DNA from: Phocoena phocoena
Lineage: Eukaryota; Chordata; Mammalia; Artiodactyla; Phocoenidae
DNA: 64,000 nucleotides
Assembly (NCBI RefSeq): GCF_963924675.1
Contig: NC_089226.1
Span: 52,159,124 to 52,223,123 of the forward strand
Reading direction: 5' to 3'
The notes under the pieces are model-generated. The model was given only the letters and a program-made list of their open reading frames with translations, was not told the origin of the DNA and did no database searches. This document shows, one piece after another, positions 44,100 through 55,084 of this stretch. Position numbers and translations under genes: made by a program. Every line of letters begins with the position of its first letter. Position 1 is the stretch's first letter.

Positions 44100-44340
44100 G
44101 GAACTTAAAGTCTAGGGATACTAGGAAGAGACACAGAAAGAAAGCTCCAAACACTTAAAGGAAAGTGCAATAAGTACTTCGGTGTACAGGGAGAAACACC
44201 TAACCTGTTTGAGGGCTATCAGGGAAGACTTCCTTTTAAAGGTAGAGGAAAGAAGAGAAGCAGAGATATCTAAGAGTACACATAGACCTAGAAATGAGAG
44301 CAAATATAACATATGCTAGAAGCTGAAACAAGTTTAGTTT
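44100..44340 (-). repeat. L2-like fragment
   Basis: 'gaacttaaagtctagggata', 'gcaataagtacttcggtgta' and 'gctatcagggaagacttcct' follow reverse-strand L2 order. Confidence 0.55.
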
Positions 44341-45002
44341 TACTAGAACAGATTGTACAAACAAGAAAATAGGAATTGTATGTAGAGAATAAGGACTGAT
44401 GAAATAATACATGTTCTCATTCATCTGTGTACTCATGGTATTAAGACTCCTTCATAAATATGAAAATAGATTAATCAACTGGAAGATATCTTTGAATAGG
44501 TTAGCTGAGAGCCATGACCACCACTCTGCACTATCCTCCCCTTGCATAGAAATGTAGTGACGTGGTCTGACCATGCTGTAAGTGCAAACAGCAATCATTC
44601 AAGTGTCTTAAACATTCTGGCAAGAAGCACCGCAGTCTTCACATCTGAGAAATAGCCATACCCTTTATGGTCTCCTGGTCAGCTCCAGGTTCCATCCATT
44701 TTAGCTTATATGCCCCAGGAAAGGACAGGAGACAGACCTGAGATAGGAGAAGAACCTGGGCTAATAGCTGCCTGCCAGTACAGACTAGAACTAGGAGTCC
44801 TCTGGTCCTGTCTGTGGAAGTCTGGGTGGGGGCCAGAGCTCCTTGCTGGATTTCAGAGGCTTGGTATCAGCTGTTTGCCTTAACTAGGAAGGCCTCTCAC
44901 TGCTGCCTCACCTCATACTCAGCCATTGGGCACTGGGAACCCCAAAGTTGAGCCTTGTTTGGCTTAGCCTGCCTGCTCTGTGGGCCCCAGGGAAGAGTCA
45001 AG
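44341..45002. other. Nothing recognised
   Basis: The segment 44640-45000 is GC-richer than average but has no CpG cluster, repeat or frame that I can support. Confidence 0.4.
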
Positions 45003-45016
45003 AAATGATTATTAGA

Positions 45017-45427
45017 CCTAGAGATTATCATACTAAGTGAAGTAAGTCAGACAAAGGCAAATACCATATGATATCATTTATATGTGGAATCTGAAAAAGT
45101 GATATAAATGAACTTATTTATAAAACAGAAACAGACTCACAGGCATAGAAAACAACCTTATGGTTACCAAAAAGGAAAAATGGGTAGAGATAAATTGGGA
45201 GTTTAGGATTAGCAGATACAAACTACTATACATAAAATAGATAACAAAAAGGTCCTACTGGATAAAACAGGGAACTATATTCAATATCTTGTAATAACCT
45301 ATAATGGAAAAGAATCTGAAAAAGAATAGGTATAGATATATACATACAACTGCATCACTTTGCTGTACACCTGAAACATTATAAATCAAGTATACTTCAT
45401 TAAAAAAATAAGTAAAAACATTTTTAA
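45017..45427 (+). mobile_element. L1 3-prime end, truncated, with perfect duplication
   Basis: Carries the L1 ORF2 stop region and 3-prime UTR: 'catactaagtgaagtaagtc', 'atatgtggaatctgaaaaag', 'cagacaccaac'-free UTR with 'aggtcctactggataaaaca', 'gcatcactttgctgtacacc', 'caagtatacttcattaaaaa'. A perfect 14-bp target-site duplication, aaatgattattaga, is at 45003-45016 and 45428-45441. The ends are therefore exact and the copy is about 410 bases. Confidence 0.93.
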
Positions 45428-45645
45428 AAATGATTATTAGATCTTCAAATACATGAGCTAAATTAAAGGTGTTATTACACCTTTCTTTCTCTTTGTGAAT
45501 TAAAACTCTGAGGGCAAGTTTTTATAAAGGATTATTGTGGAGACTAGAAATCACCTGAGAGATTAAGTTGAGGTTGGAAGGTACAACACCTTGAGGGAAA
45601 AAGACATCTATTAGTAGAGAAATCTGTGAAGTGGTACTTATTTCT

Positions 45646-45765
45646 TGATTCACTGAACATATGCTTATTGATCAACTTATCACATGCCAACTACTGCTCT
45701 AGCTCCTGGGAATATGGTAGTGAACAAGACATTCAAGTCTCTTTGAGTATGGAGTTGTCATGAAC
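45646..45765 (-). repeat. L2 LINE tail
   Basis: 'gattcactgaacatatgctt', 'ctactgctctagctcctggg', 'gtagtgaacaagacattcaa': the reverse-strand L2 end. Confidence 0.65.
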
Positions 45766-46172
45766 TATACATCTTGCATATGGAACATCTCACATGCTGC
45801 TCATGGAAAGCAATTCTGTACAAAGAGTTATCTCAGGATGGGCTGATCTCTGCAAAGTGGAATGCATCTCTGCAAAATGGAAATCCAACCTGTTTTAAAA
45901 TCAGTGCCAAGCCTTCTGTTTATTTATGGCTATGTGAAGGATAATTAGATATCCTGGTTGCACTCAGATCGTGTGACAGCATTGTCATTAGTTTGCCATA
46001 ATAACAGGGAAAATAAAAACCCTTCAATATATGCTCATGTTAACATGGCATTAGTATTATTCTTAGAAACGTTACCTAATCATTCAAATTATAGAAAAGT
46101 GTGGCATATCATTTTTAGTAGTAGAGTCATTTTTCATTCCTTGGGCCACTATGAAATGGATATTTGTAGGTT
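45766..46172. other. Nothing recognised
   Basis: AT-rich sequence before the long L1. No gene or repeat that I can support. Confidence 0.4.
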
Positions 46173-46182
46173 AAAATGAAAA

Positions 46183-47075
46183 GATCTCATAATATGAAGA
46201 AAGTACTGGTGCATTCACTCCCTCTTGCAAGAGCACTGGAATCACAACTAACTGCTGAACAATCATGGACAAGAAGGCACTGGAACTCACAAAAAAGTTA
46301 CCCCACATCCAAAGACAAAGGAGAAGCTGCAGTGAGACAGTAGGAGAGGGGCAATCACAATAAAGTCAAATCCCATAACCACTGGGTGGGTGACTTACAA
46401 ACTGGTAAACAGTTATACCACAGAAGTCCACCCACTGGAGGGAAGGTTCTGAGCCCCACCTCAGGCTTCTCAACCTGAGAGTCCAGCAACAGGAGGAGGA
46501 ATTCCCAGAGAATCAAACTTTGAAGGCTAGCGGGATTTGATTGCAGTACTTTGACAGGGCTGGGGGGAAACAGAGACTCCACTCTTAGAGAGCACACATG
46601 AAGTAGTGTGCACATCAGGACCCAAGGGGAAAGAGCCGTGACCCCACAGGAGACTGAACCAGACTTACCTGCTAGTGTTGAAGGGTCTCCTGCAGAGGAA
46701 GGAGGCAGCTGTGGCTAACCGTGGGGACAAGCACACTGGCAACAGAAGTTCTGGGAAGTACTCCTTGGGGTGAACCCTCCCAGAGTCCACCATTAGCCCA
46801 ACCAAAAAGGCTCCATTGCTGGATCACCTCAGGGCAAACAACCAACAGGGAGGGAACTCATCCCCACGCATCAGCAGACAAGCAGTTTAAACTTTTACTG
46901 AGCTCTGCCCACCAGAGCAACATCCAGCTCTACCCATCACCAGTCCCTCCCATCAGGAAGCTTGCACAAGCCTCTTAGATAGCCTAGTTCAGGAGAAGTC
47001 AGACAGCAGAAGCAAGAAGAACTACAATCCTGCATCCTGTGGAACAAAAACTACATTCACAGAAAGATAGACAAG
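46183..47075 (+). promoter_or_regulatory. L1 5-prime UTR with presumed internal promoter
   Basis: About 890 bases of moderate GC content precede ORF1: 'ccaaagacaaaggagaagct', 'ggaggaggaattcccagaga', 'gaagaactacaatcctgcat'. In L1 elements this region carries the internal RNA polymerase II promoter. That function is inferred from position only; I did not find a diagnostic promoter motif such as a strong YY1 site at the very start. The exact 5-prime boundary depends on the tentative target-site duplication. Confidence 0.6.
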
Positions 47076-48053
47076 ATGAAAAGGCAGAGGACTACGTACC
47101 AGATGAAGGAACAAGATAAAACCCCAAAAAATCAACTAAATGAAGTGGAGATAGGCAACCTTCCAGAAAAAGAATTCAGAATGGTGATAGTGAAGATGAT
47201 CCAGGACCTCAGAAAAAGAATGGGGGCAAAGATTGAGAAGATGCAAGAACTGTTAAAAAAAGACCTAGAAGAAGCAAAGCACAAAAAACCAAAGATGAAC
47301 AATGCAATAACTGAGATGAAAAATACACTAGAAGGAACCAATAGCAGAATAACTGAGGAAAAATAATAGATAAGTGACCTGGAAGACAGAATGGTGGAAA
47401 TCACTGCCCTGGAACAGAATAAAGAAAAAAGGATGAAAAGAAATGAAGACAGCCTAAGAGACCTCTGGGGTCAACATTAAACACACCAACATTCCAATTA
47501 TAGGGGTCCCAGAAGGAGAAGAGCGAGAGAAAGGACCAGAAATATGTGAAGAGATTATAGTCAAAAACTTCCCTAACATGGGAAAGGAAATAGCCACCCA
47601 AGTCCAGGAAGCACAGAGAGTCCCAGGCAGGAGAACCCAAGGAGAAACATGCCGAGACACATAGTAATCAAACTGACAAAAATTGAAGACAAAGAAAAAT
47701 GATTAAAAGCAACAAGGGAAAAATGACAAATGACACACAAGGGAACTCCCATAAGGGTAACAGTTGATTTCTCAGGAGAAACTCTACAGGCCAGAAGGGA
47801 GTGGCACAATATATTTAAAGTGATGAAAGGGAAGAACCTACAACCAAGATTACTCTACCCAGCAAGGATCTCATTCAGATTCGACAGAGAAATCAAAAGC
47901 TTTACAGACAAGCAAAAGCAAAGAGAATTCAGCACAACCAAACCGGCTCTACAACAAATGCTAAAGGAACCTCTCTCTAAGTGGGAAACACAAGAAAAGA
48001 AAGGACCCACAGAAACAAACCCAAGGGGAATTCCCTGGAGGCGCAGTGGCTAA
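47076..48053 (+). pseudogene. L1 ORF1 (RNA-binding chaperone), broken
   Basis: The first ATG at 47076 opens 96 codons of strongly charged, coiled-coil-like sequence (LPEKEFRMVIVKMIQDLRKR near residues 29-48, then KMQELLKKDLEEAKHKKPKM). It is cut by a TAA at 47364-47366. Later frames resume the protein, and 47730-48053 encodes the C-terminal domain, including VDFSGETLQARREWHNIFKV. In an active L1 this protein forms trimers that coat the L1 RNA in the cytoplasm and is about 330-370 residues long. Here it is interrupted and its last frame runs into the CHR SINE at 48025, picking up nine foreign codons before a TAA at 48051-48053. No functional product is expected. Confidence 0.85.
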
Positions 48054-48345
48054 GAATCTCCCTGCCAATGCAAGGGACACAGGTTCGTGCCCTGGTTCAG
48101 GGAGATCCCACATGCCGCGGAGCAACTAAGCCCGTGTATTACGACTACTGAGCCTATGCGCTAGAGCCCACGAGCCACAGCTACTGAGCCTGCATGCCAT
48201 AACTACAGAAGCCCACAGGCCAATAGCCTGTGCTCTGCAATGAAGAGAAGCCCCTGCTCACTGCAACTAGAGAAAGCCCGTACACAGCAATGAAGACCCA
48301 ACACAGCCAAAAATAAATAAATAAAATAAATAAATTTATTTAAAA
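48025..48345 (+). mobile_element. CHR-1-like SINE inside the L1 spacer
   Basis: Plus-strand copy: 'ggggaattccctggaggcgc', box B region 'gttcgtgccctggttcaggg', 'gcggagcaactaagcccgtg', 'gcaactagagaaagcccgta', 'gaagacccaacacagccaaa', then a tail of AAAT units. L1 sequence is continuous on both sides ('acagaaacaaacccaa' and 'aaaacaattaagaaaatggt'). The target-site duplication is blurred by A/C-rich sequence (acaaacccaa against acaaaacaa). The SINE is younger than the L1. Confidence 0.93.
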
Positions 48346-48365
48346 AAAACAAAACAATTAAGAAA

Positions 48366-51300
48366 ATGGTAATAAGAACATACATATCAATAATTACCTT
48401 AAATGTGAATGGATTAAATGCTCCAACCAAAAGACACAGTCTTGCTGAATGGATACACAAACAAGACCTGTATATATGCTATCTACAAGAGACCCATTTC
48501 AGACCTAGGGACACATACAGACTGAAAGTGAGGGAATGGAAAAAGATATTCCATGCAAATGGAAATCAAAAGAAAGCTGGAATAGCAATACTCATATCAG
48601 ATAAAATAGACTTTAAAATAAAGAATGTTACAGGAGACAAGGAAGTACACTACATAATCAAGGGATCAATCCAAGAAGAAGATATAACAATTATAAATAT
48701 ATATGCACTCAACATAGGAGCACCTCAATACATAAGGCAAATGCTAACAGCTATGAAAGAGGAAATCAACAGTAACACAATAATAGTGGGGGACTTTAAC
48801 ACCTCACTTACACCAATGGACAGATCATCCAGACAGAAAATTAATAAGGAAACACAAGCTTTAAATGACACAATAGACCAGACAGATTTCATTGATATTT
48901 ATAGGACATTCCATCCAAAAACCACAGATTACATTTTCTTCTCAAGTGCACACGGACCATTCTGCAGGATAGATCACATCGTGGGTCACACATCAAGCCT
49001 CAGCAAATTTAAGAATATTGAAATCATATCGAGCATCTTTTCTGACTACAATGCTATGAGATTAGAAATCAATTACAGGGAAAAAAACATAAAAAGCACA
49101 AACACATGGAGGCTAAACTATACATTACAAAACAGCCAAGAGATCACTGAAGAAATCAAAGAGGAAATCAAAAAACACCTAGAGACAAATGACAATGAAA
49201 ACACGATGATCCAAAACTTATGGGATGCAGCAAAAGCAATTCTAAGAGGGAAGTTTATAGCAATACAATCCTACCTCAAGAAACAAGAAAAATCTCAAAC
49301 TGTCTAACCTTACACCTAAAAGAACTACAGAAAGAATAATAAACAAAACCCATAGTTAGCAGAAGGAAAGAAATCATAAAGATTGGAGCAGAAATGAATG
49401 AAATAGAAACAAAGAAAACAATAGCAAAGATCAATAACACTAAAAGCTGGTTCTTTGAGACGATAAACAAAATTGATAAACCTTTAGCCAGCCTCATCAA
49501 GAAAAAGAGGGAGAGGACTCAAATCAATCAAATTAGATATGAAAAAGGAGAAGTTACAACGGACACTGCAGAAATACAAAACATCATAAGAGACTACTAC
49601 AAAGCAGCTCTATGCCAATAAAATGGACAACCTGGAAGAAATAGACAAATTCTTAGAAAAGCACAACCTTCCGAGACTGAACCAGGAAGAAATAGAAAAT
49701 ATGAACAGACCAATCACAAGTAATGAAACTGTGATTAAAAGTCTTCCAACAAACAAAAGTCCAGGACCAGATGGCTTCACAGGTGAACTCTACCAAACAT
49801 TTAGAGAGGAGCTAACACCCATCCTCAAACTCTTCCAAAAAATTTTAGAGGAAGGAACACTCCCAAACTCATTTTACAATGCCACCATTACCCTGATACC
49901 AAAACCAGGCAAAGATACACTACAAAAAAAGAAAATTACAGACCAATATCACTGATGAATATAGATGCAAAAATCCTCAACAAAAAACTAGCAAACAGAA
50001 TCCAACAGCACATTAAAAGGATCATACATCATGATCAAGTGGGATTTATCCCAGGGATGCAAGGATTCTTCAATATACAAAAGTCAATCAGCGTGATACA
50101 CCATATTAACAAACTGAAGAATAAAAACCATATGATCATCTCAATAGATGCAGAAAAAGCTTTTGACAAAATTCAACACCCATTTATGTTAAAAATTCTC
50201 CAGAAAATGGGCATAGAGGGAACCTACCTCAACATAATAAAGGCCATATATGACAGACCCACAACAAACATAGTTCTGAATGGTGAAAAACTGAAAGAAT
50301 TTCCTCTAAGATCAGGAACAAGACAAGAATGTCCACTCTCACCACTATTATTCAACATAGTTTTGTAAATCCTAGCCACAGCCATCAGAGAAGAAAAAGA
50401 AAGAAAAGGAATCCAAATTGGAAAAGAAGAAGTAAAACTGTCACTGTTTGCAGATGACATGATACTATACATAGGTAATCCTAAAGATGCCACCAGAAAA
50501 CTTCTAGAGCTAATCAATGAATTTGGTAAAGTTGCAGGAAACAAAATTAATGCACAGAAATCTCTTGCATCCCTATACACTAACAATGAGTGATCAGAAA
50601 GAGAAATTAAGAAAACAATCACATTCACCACTGCAACAAAAATAATACAATACCTAGAAATAAACCTACCTAAGGAGGTAAAAGGCCTGTACTCAGAAAA
50701 CTATAAGACACTGATGAAAGAAATCAAAGATGACACCAAAATATGGAGAGATATACTATTTTCTTGGATTGGAAGAATCAGTATTGTGAAAATGACTATT
50801 CTACCCAGAGCAATTTACAGATTCAATGCAATCCCTATCACATTACCAATGGCATTTTTTTACAGAACCAGAACAAAAAATCTTAAAATTTGTATGGAAA
50901 TACAAAAGATCCCAAATAGCCAAAGCAATCTTGAGGGAAGAAAACAGAGCTGGAGGAATCAGACTCCCTGACTTCAGACTATACTATGAAGCTACAGCAA
51001 TCAAGACAATATGGTACTGGCACCAAAACAGAAATATAGATCAATGGAACAGTATAGAAAGCCCAGAGATAAACCCACACACCTATGGTCAACTAATCTA
51101 TGACAAAGGAGACAAGGATATACAATGGAGAAAAGACGGTCTCTTCGATAAGTGGTGCTGGGAAAACTGGACAGCTACATGTAAAAGAATGAAATTAGAA
51201 CACTCCCTAACACCATACTTAAAAATAAACTCAAAATGGATTAAAGACCTAAAGGTAAGGGCAGACACTATAAAAGTCTCAGAGGAAAATATAGGAATGA

Positions 51301-52173
51301 CACTCTTCGATATAAATCACAGCAAGATCTTTTTTGACCCACTTCCTAGGGCAATGGAAATAAAAACAAAAATAAACAAATGGGACCTAATGAAACTTAA
51401 AAGCTTTTACACAGGAAAGGATACTATAAACAAGATGAAAAGACAGCCCTCAGAATGAGAGAAAATATTTGCAAATGAATCAACAGACAATGGATTACTC
51501 TCCAAAGTATCTAAACAGCTCATGCAGCTTAGTATTAAAGAAAACAAAGAACCCAATCCAAAAATGGGCAGAAGACCTAAATAGACATTTCTCCAAAGAA
51601 GACATACAGATGGCCAAGAAGCACATGAAAATCTGCTCAACATCACTAATTATTAGAGAAATGCAAATCAAAACTACAATGACATGTCACTTCACACTGG
51701 TTAGAATGGGCTTCATCAGAAAATCTACAAAGAGCAAATGCTGGAGAGGGTGTGGAGAAAAGGGAACCCTCTTGCACTGTTGGTGGGAATGTAAATTGAT
51801 ACAGCCACTATGGAGAACAGTATGGAGGTTCCTTAAAAAACTAAAAATAGAATTACCATATGACTCAGCAATCCCACTACTGGGCATATACCCAGAGAAA
51901 ACCATAATTCAAAAAGACACGTGCATCCCAATGTGCATTGCAGCACTATTTACAATAGCCAGGTCATGGGAACAACCTAAATGTCCATTGACAGACAAAT
52001 GGATAAAGAAGTTGTGGTACATATATACCATGGAATATTACTCAGCCATAAAAAGGAATGAAATTGGGTCATTTGTAGAGATTCGGATGGACCTAGAGAC
52101 TGTCATACAGAGTGAAGTGAGTCAGAAACAGAAAAGCAAATATCATATATTAACGCGTATATGTGGAATCTAG
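48366..52173 (+). pseudogene. L1 ORF2 (endonuclease and reverse transcriptase), broken
   Basis: The ATG at 48366 matches the usual ORF2 start. Codons 1-313 (48366-49307) encode the apurinic-type endonuclease: LNVNGLNAP near residue 12, QETHF near 41, VGDFNTS, RIDHIVG and SDYNAMRLEI. Compared with family consensus by eye, the Thr before FFS is Ile (48933-48935) and the His of the SDH motif is Tyr (49047-49049). Fragments at 49394-49621, 49623-49955 and 49955-50368 carry the reverse transcriptase fingers and palm ([28 protein letters not shown]). TAA 50366-50368 and TGA 50591-50593 flank the catalytic FADD box at 50447-50458. The segments 50826-51458 and 51469-52173 hold the thumb and the cysteine motif ([20 protein letters not shown]). 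At least five frame changes separate the pieces. An active ORF2 protein has about 1,275 residues. Confidence 0.93.
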
Positions 52174-52367
52174 AAAAATGGTACAGATGAATTGTTTTGC
52201 AAGGCAGAAATAGAGACACAGATGTGGAGAACAAGTGTATGGACACCAAGGGGGGAAAGTGTGTGGGGCGGGGGTGGTTGTGGGATGAATTGGGAGATTG
52301 GGATTGACATATATACACTAATATGTATAAAATAACTAATCGGAACCTGCTGTATAAAAAAAATAAC
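52174..52367 (+). other. L1 3-prime UTR and A-rich tail
   Basis: Includes a G-rich purine stretch, 'gtgtggggcgggggtggttg' (about 52260-52280), typical of L1 3-prime UTRs and able in principle to form a G-quadruplex. It is followed by 'gggattgacatatatacact' and a tail of A-rich units. Confidence 0.85.
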
Positions 52368-52695
52368 AAAATGAAAACTTGAGGGATCCTTGTGCTCACA
52401 GAAATGATGGAAATGCTTTGTATCTTGACTGTATCAATGTCAATATCCTGGTTGTGATTTTGTCCTATGATTTTGTAAGATACTGGCATTGGGAAGAAAC
52501 TGAGTAAAGCATTTTTCTAACAAAAAAAGAAAAATATGAGGAAAGTACCAAATTTGGGTTGTAGTGCTATAATATATGTTCATTTTAATTGCAATTTCAG
52601 CCAGTATTATTAAAGATAGCACCCAGGAAGAAATTTGATTTAATTCTTTGAAAATAATTGAGCAAGGTCCAATTTAAAAGTTCAAGAGACCAGAT
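52368..52695. other. Nothing recognised
   Basis: Sequence following the L1. No gene or repeat that I can support. Confidence 0.4.
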
Positions 52696-52699
52696 ATGC

Positions 52700-52790
52700 A
52701 GGGAAGAATCCTGAGCTGAGAACCAGGGTTTGATTCTCATTCCAGTACTGAGACTAACTCAGGCTGTGATGTTAAGAAAGTGACTCAGAC
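52700..52790 (-). repeat. MIR SINE fragment
   Basis: 'gagctgagaaccagggtttg' and 'gttaagaaagtgactcagac' fit the reverse-strand MIR. Short. Confidence 0.5.
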
Positions 52791-52930
52791 AGGCAACGAT
52801 GGCCTCCAGGAGAAGAAATCATATATTCTAGGATCGTATATTAGAAAAACTTGCAAGTGAACTGTACAGGTCCTGTAGAGTAGAACAGACAGCAGCCAGG
52901 ATTATCACTATAGGGAGAGAAATCTATGAT

Positions 52931-52985
52931 CACTATTACAAGTACTATTACTGCTACTACTGTTACTACCACTACTATTAATAGC
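52931..52985 (+). repeat. Degenerate TAC/TAT trinucleotide repeat
   Basis: 'cactattacaagtactatta' then 'ctgctactactgttactacc': about 18 units of TAC, TAT, TGC and CAC type. Interrupted and therefore probably stable. Confidence 0.75.
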
Positions 52986-53064
52986 CAAACCTTATTAATT
53001 TATTACTTTATTATTATTAAAGATTATTTATACTTATATGTGTGTATATATATATGTATATATA

Positions 53065-53295
53065 TTAGCCTTTATTGAGCACTTATTATATAGCATATAG
53101 TGTTTTAAGTGCTATTCATATATTTAATTATTTAGCCCCAAAACAATACTATAAGTTAAATACTATTATTATTTCCATTTCACTGGTGAGGAAACTGAAA
53201 CATAAAAAGCTCAAGCAATTTTGCCTGAAATAAAATAATTAGTAATCGATGAGGCCGGTATGTAATTCCAGACAGTCTGACAGCAGAATACACAC
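53065..53295 (+). repeat. MIR SINE, nearly full length
   Basis: 'gcctttattgagcacttatt', 'gctattcatatatttaatta', 'atttccatttcactggtgag', 'gaaactgaaacataaaaagc', 'ttccagacagtctgacagca': complete MIR order. Confidence 0.85.
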
Positions 53296-53304
53296 TAAGG
53301 AAAA

Positions 53305-53306
<2 letters not shown>

Positions 53307-53360
<54 letters not shown>
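53307..53360. repeat. (AT)27 microsatellite
   Basis: 54 uninterrupted bases of AT. It is the longest pure dinucleotide run in the window and is probably highly polymorphic and prone to extrude as a hairpin. Confidence 0.97.
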
Positions 53361-53363
<3 letters not shown>

Positions 53364-53384
53364 TCAGATATAAGCAAAGATTGA

Positions 53385-53525
53385 AGTAGCAGAGGGAGTT
53401 CTCTGTCCCTAAATATTTTCAGGTGAAGCTAGAATGAATGCTTCTAGCTGCATGCCAGGGAATGCAGATACTAGATGACTATTTGAGAAAGATCACTTCT
53501 AGGGCTCTTTCTGATCCTGAGATGT
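53385..53525 (+). repeat. Possible L3/CR1-like LINE end
   Basis: 'gttctctgtccctaaatatt', 'ctagatgactatttgagaaa' and 'tctagggctctttctgatcc' resemble the CR1/L3 3-prime end ('ttggactagatgacctctaa'). Tentative. Confidence 0.4.
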
Positions 53526-53784
53526 TTCCATTCAATATGAGTTGCTCTAAGAGCAAACCAAGTTTGCCAAATTAGATGTTCAAAAATAATATTGAACTGA
53601 GTCAGAGTCAAGCCCTTTCATTTTTACTAAATGTGTATTTGGATGTTCTTAGACACAACTGTCTTCTTCATACCTATAGGGTCTAATGAAGAACCTCTAC
53701 ATAGCATAGGTGCTAAAAACATGTTTATTTATCATTATCTTCCTGCCACTACCACCACCAGTAAAACCACCGTTATCAGACAAC

Positions 53785-53965
53785 ACAGTAAATTGGAAAG
53801 AGCACTAGAACTGGAGTCCAAAGTCCTTATTTGTAGTTTGAATACATCAGGTACTAGGGATATGACCATGGTCAAGTAATACAAAGTCCTTTGGCTTAAT
53901 TTTAATTATTTGTAAATGGGGTAACAATGATGTCTGCCTGAACATACTGAAGATAGGATTTTAGG
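53785..53965 (-). repeat. MIR SINE
   Basis: 'gaaagagcactagaactgga', 'gatatgaccatggtcaagta' and 'atttgtaaatggggtaacaa' are reverse-strand MIR landmarks. Confidence 0.68.
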
Positions 53966-54712
53966 GTCTAGAATCTCATTCTTTGAAATTCTTACCCACT
54001 ACAAAGAAAATTCAGTTGAGTTTTAAAGATTATCCCTTAACACCAAATATAACTAGCAACTACAAGTATCCTGACATTAGCCTTTTGAAGCCTTAAGATT
54101 GTTTCATCACCCTTTGTTAATCACAGTCCAACCACTTTTTGTCTACTTCTTTAGAAACAGAAGAGAACAGATATTGGAAAATCTAACTAAACTCAACTTC
54201 CAACATAAATTTTAGGTTTTGACTTATAAAATGAAAAGAACTTTCTATTCTCTTCCTCCACCATCTTTCTTTTAGTGGAAGTATAACATGATATATTTGC
54301 AGTTAAGAGAGATTTCCTCCTCCACTGCCAAGGGGAACCCAGAGCTGAAAGTGAATGACAACACAACTAAAACTTTGAACCCCAATAAGATAAATTATGG
54401 TGCACCACTTGCTGACAAGCTGAAGTGAGGAGATAAAGGTGACAGTAAACAGACACCAGGAAGCACATATTGCTTCTGGGGAAAGGTTGTACTAGTCCAT
54501 ATATCCACAATGCTTTGTTTGATGTGTGTTTTGTTTTGTTTTGTTTTCCCCTAAATCAACTTTTGAAGCATGGATTCAAAACTGGCCTTCCAAAAATGGG
54601 TATAGTAGCGTTAAGAACACATGTGGTGATTCTGTTTCCTCTTCTTTTGTTTGCTGAAAACAAACAAAAAAATAAAGTAGAAGAGATATGTCTGCTAAAA
54701 GGAGATCTGTCT
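53966..54712. other. Nothing recognised
   Basis: AT-rich, with a (TTTTG)n-like run near 54528-54546. No gene or repeat that I can support. Confidence 0.45.
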
Positions 54713-54717
54713 TAGTC

Positions 54718-55084
54718 AGTTCTGGCTGCCATAACAAAATACCATAGACTGGGTGGCTTAAACAACAAAAAATTATTTTCTCACATTCTGGAGAAATATC
54801 AAGGTGCCAACACAGTTGCTTTGTGGTGAAAGCTGTCTTCCTGACTTGTAGGTTACTGCCTTGCCTTTTTGCTGTTTCCTCACATGGTGAGGAAAGAGCA
54901 AGAGAGGGAAAGGTCTCTGGTATCTCTTTTATAAGGGCACTAATCTCATTGTAAGGACATCACCTTCATGACTTCATCTAAACTTAATTATTTCCCAAAG
55001 GCTCCATCTCTAAATACCATCCCATTAGAGGGTAGAGCTTCAACATATGAATTTGGAGGAGACATAATTCAGTCCAGAGCAGCA
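54718..55084 (-). repeat. MST/THE1-type LTR (ERVL-MaLR)
   Basis: Minus-strand solo LTR, nearly complete: 'tgtcttagtcagttctggct', 'accatagactgggtggctta', 'gggcactaatctcattgtaa', 'ggacatcaccttcatgactt', 'gtagagcttcaacatatgaa', 'acataattcagtcca'. No internal retroviral region is attached. Confidence 0.88.

Larger units (their letters stand above)
46183..52367 (+). mobile_element. Nearly full-length L1 retrotransposon, inactivated
   Basis: Complete L1 layout on the plus strand: 5-prime UTR of about 0.9 kb, ORF1 from 47076, inter-ORF spacer holding a later SINE, ORF2 from 48366 to 52173, and a 3-prime UTR ending in an A-rich tail near 52367. Without the SINE it is about 5.86 kb, close to full L1 length. 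A candidate target-site duplication, aaaatgaaaa, is at 46173-46182 and 52368-52377 (10 of 10, but A-rich and so only suggestive). Stops and frameshifts disrupt both reading frames, so this copy cannot move by itself. The 3-prime UTR ('gggattgacatatatacact', 'cggaacctgctgtataaaaa') is the type seen in younger cetartiodactyl L1s, distinct from the copies at 7.2 and 45.0 kb. Confidence 0.93.

Noticed and set aside
47132..47404. 90-codon minus-strand frame with hydrophobic residues
   Set aside because: Antisense of the lysine/glutamate-rich L1 ORF1. Leucine, phenylalanine and serine richness is the expected shadow.
48203..48460. 85-codon minus-strand frame
   Set aside because: Antisense of the CHR-1-like SINE and the start of L1 ORF2.
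50224..50631. 135-codon minus-strand frame
   Set aside because: Antisense of the L1 reverse transcriptase region.
52260..52280. G-rich stretch as a promoter element
   Set aside because: Belongs to the L1 3-prime UTR, where such purine-rich tracts are usual.
52931..52985. CRISPR-like spaced repeats
   Set aside because: Only a degenerate trinucleotide repeat; units are 3 bases with no spacers, and the genome is mammalian.
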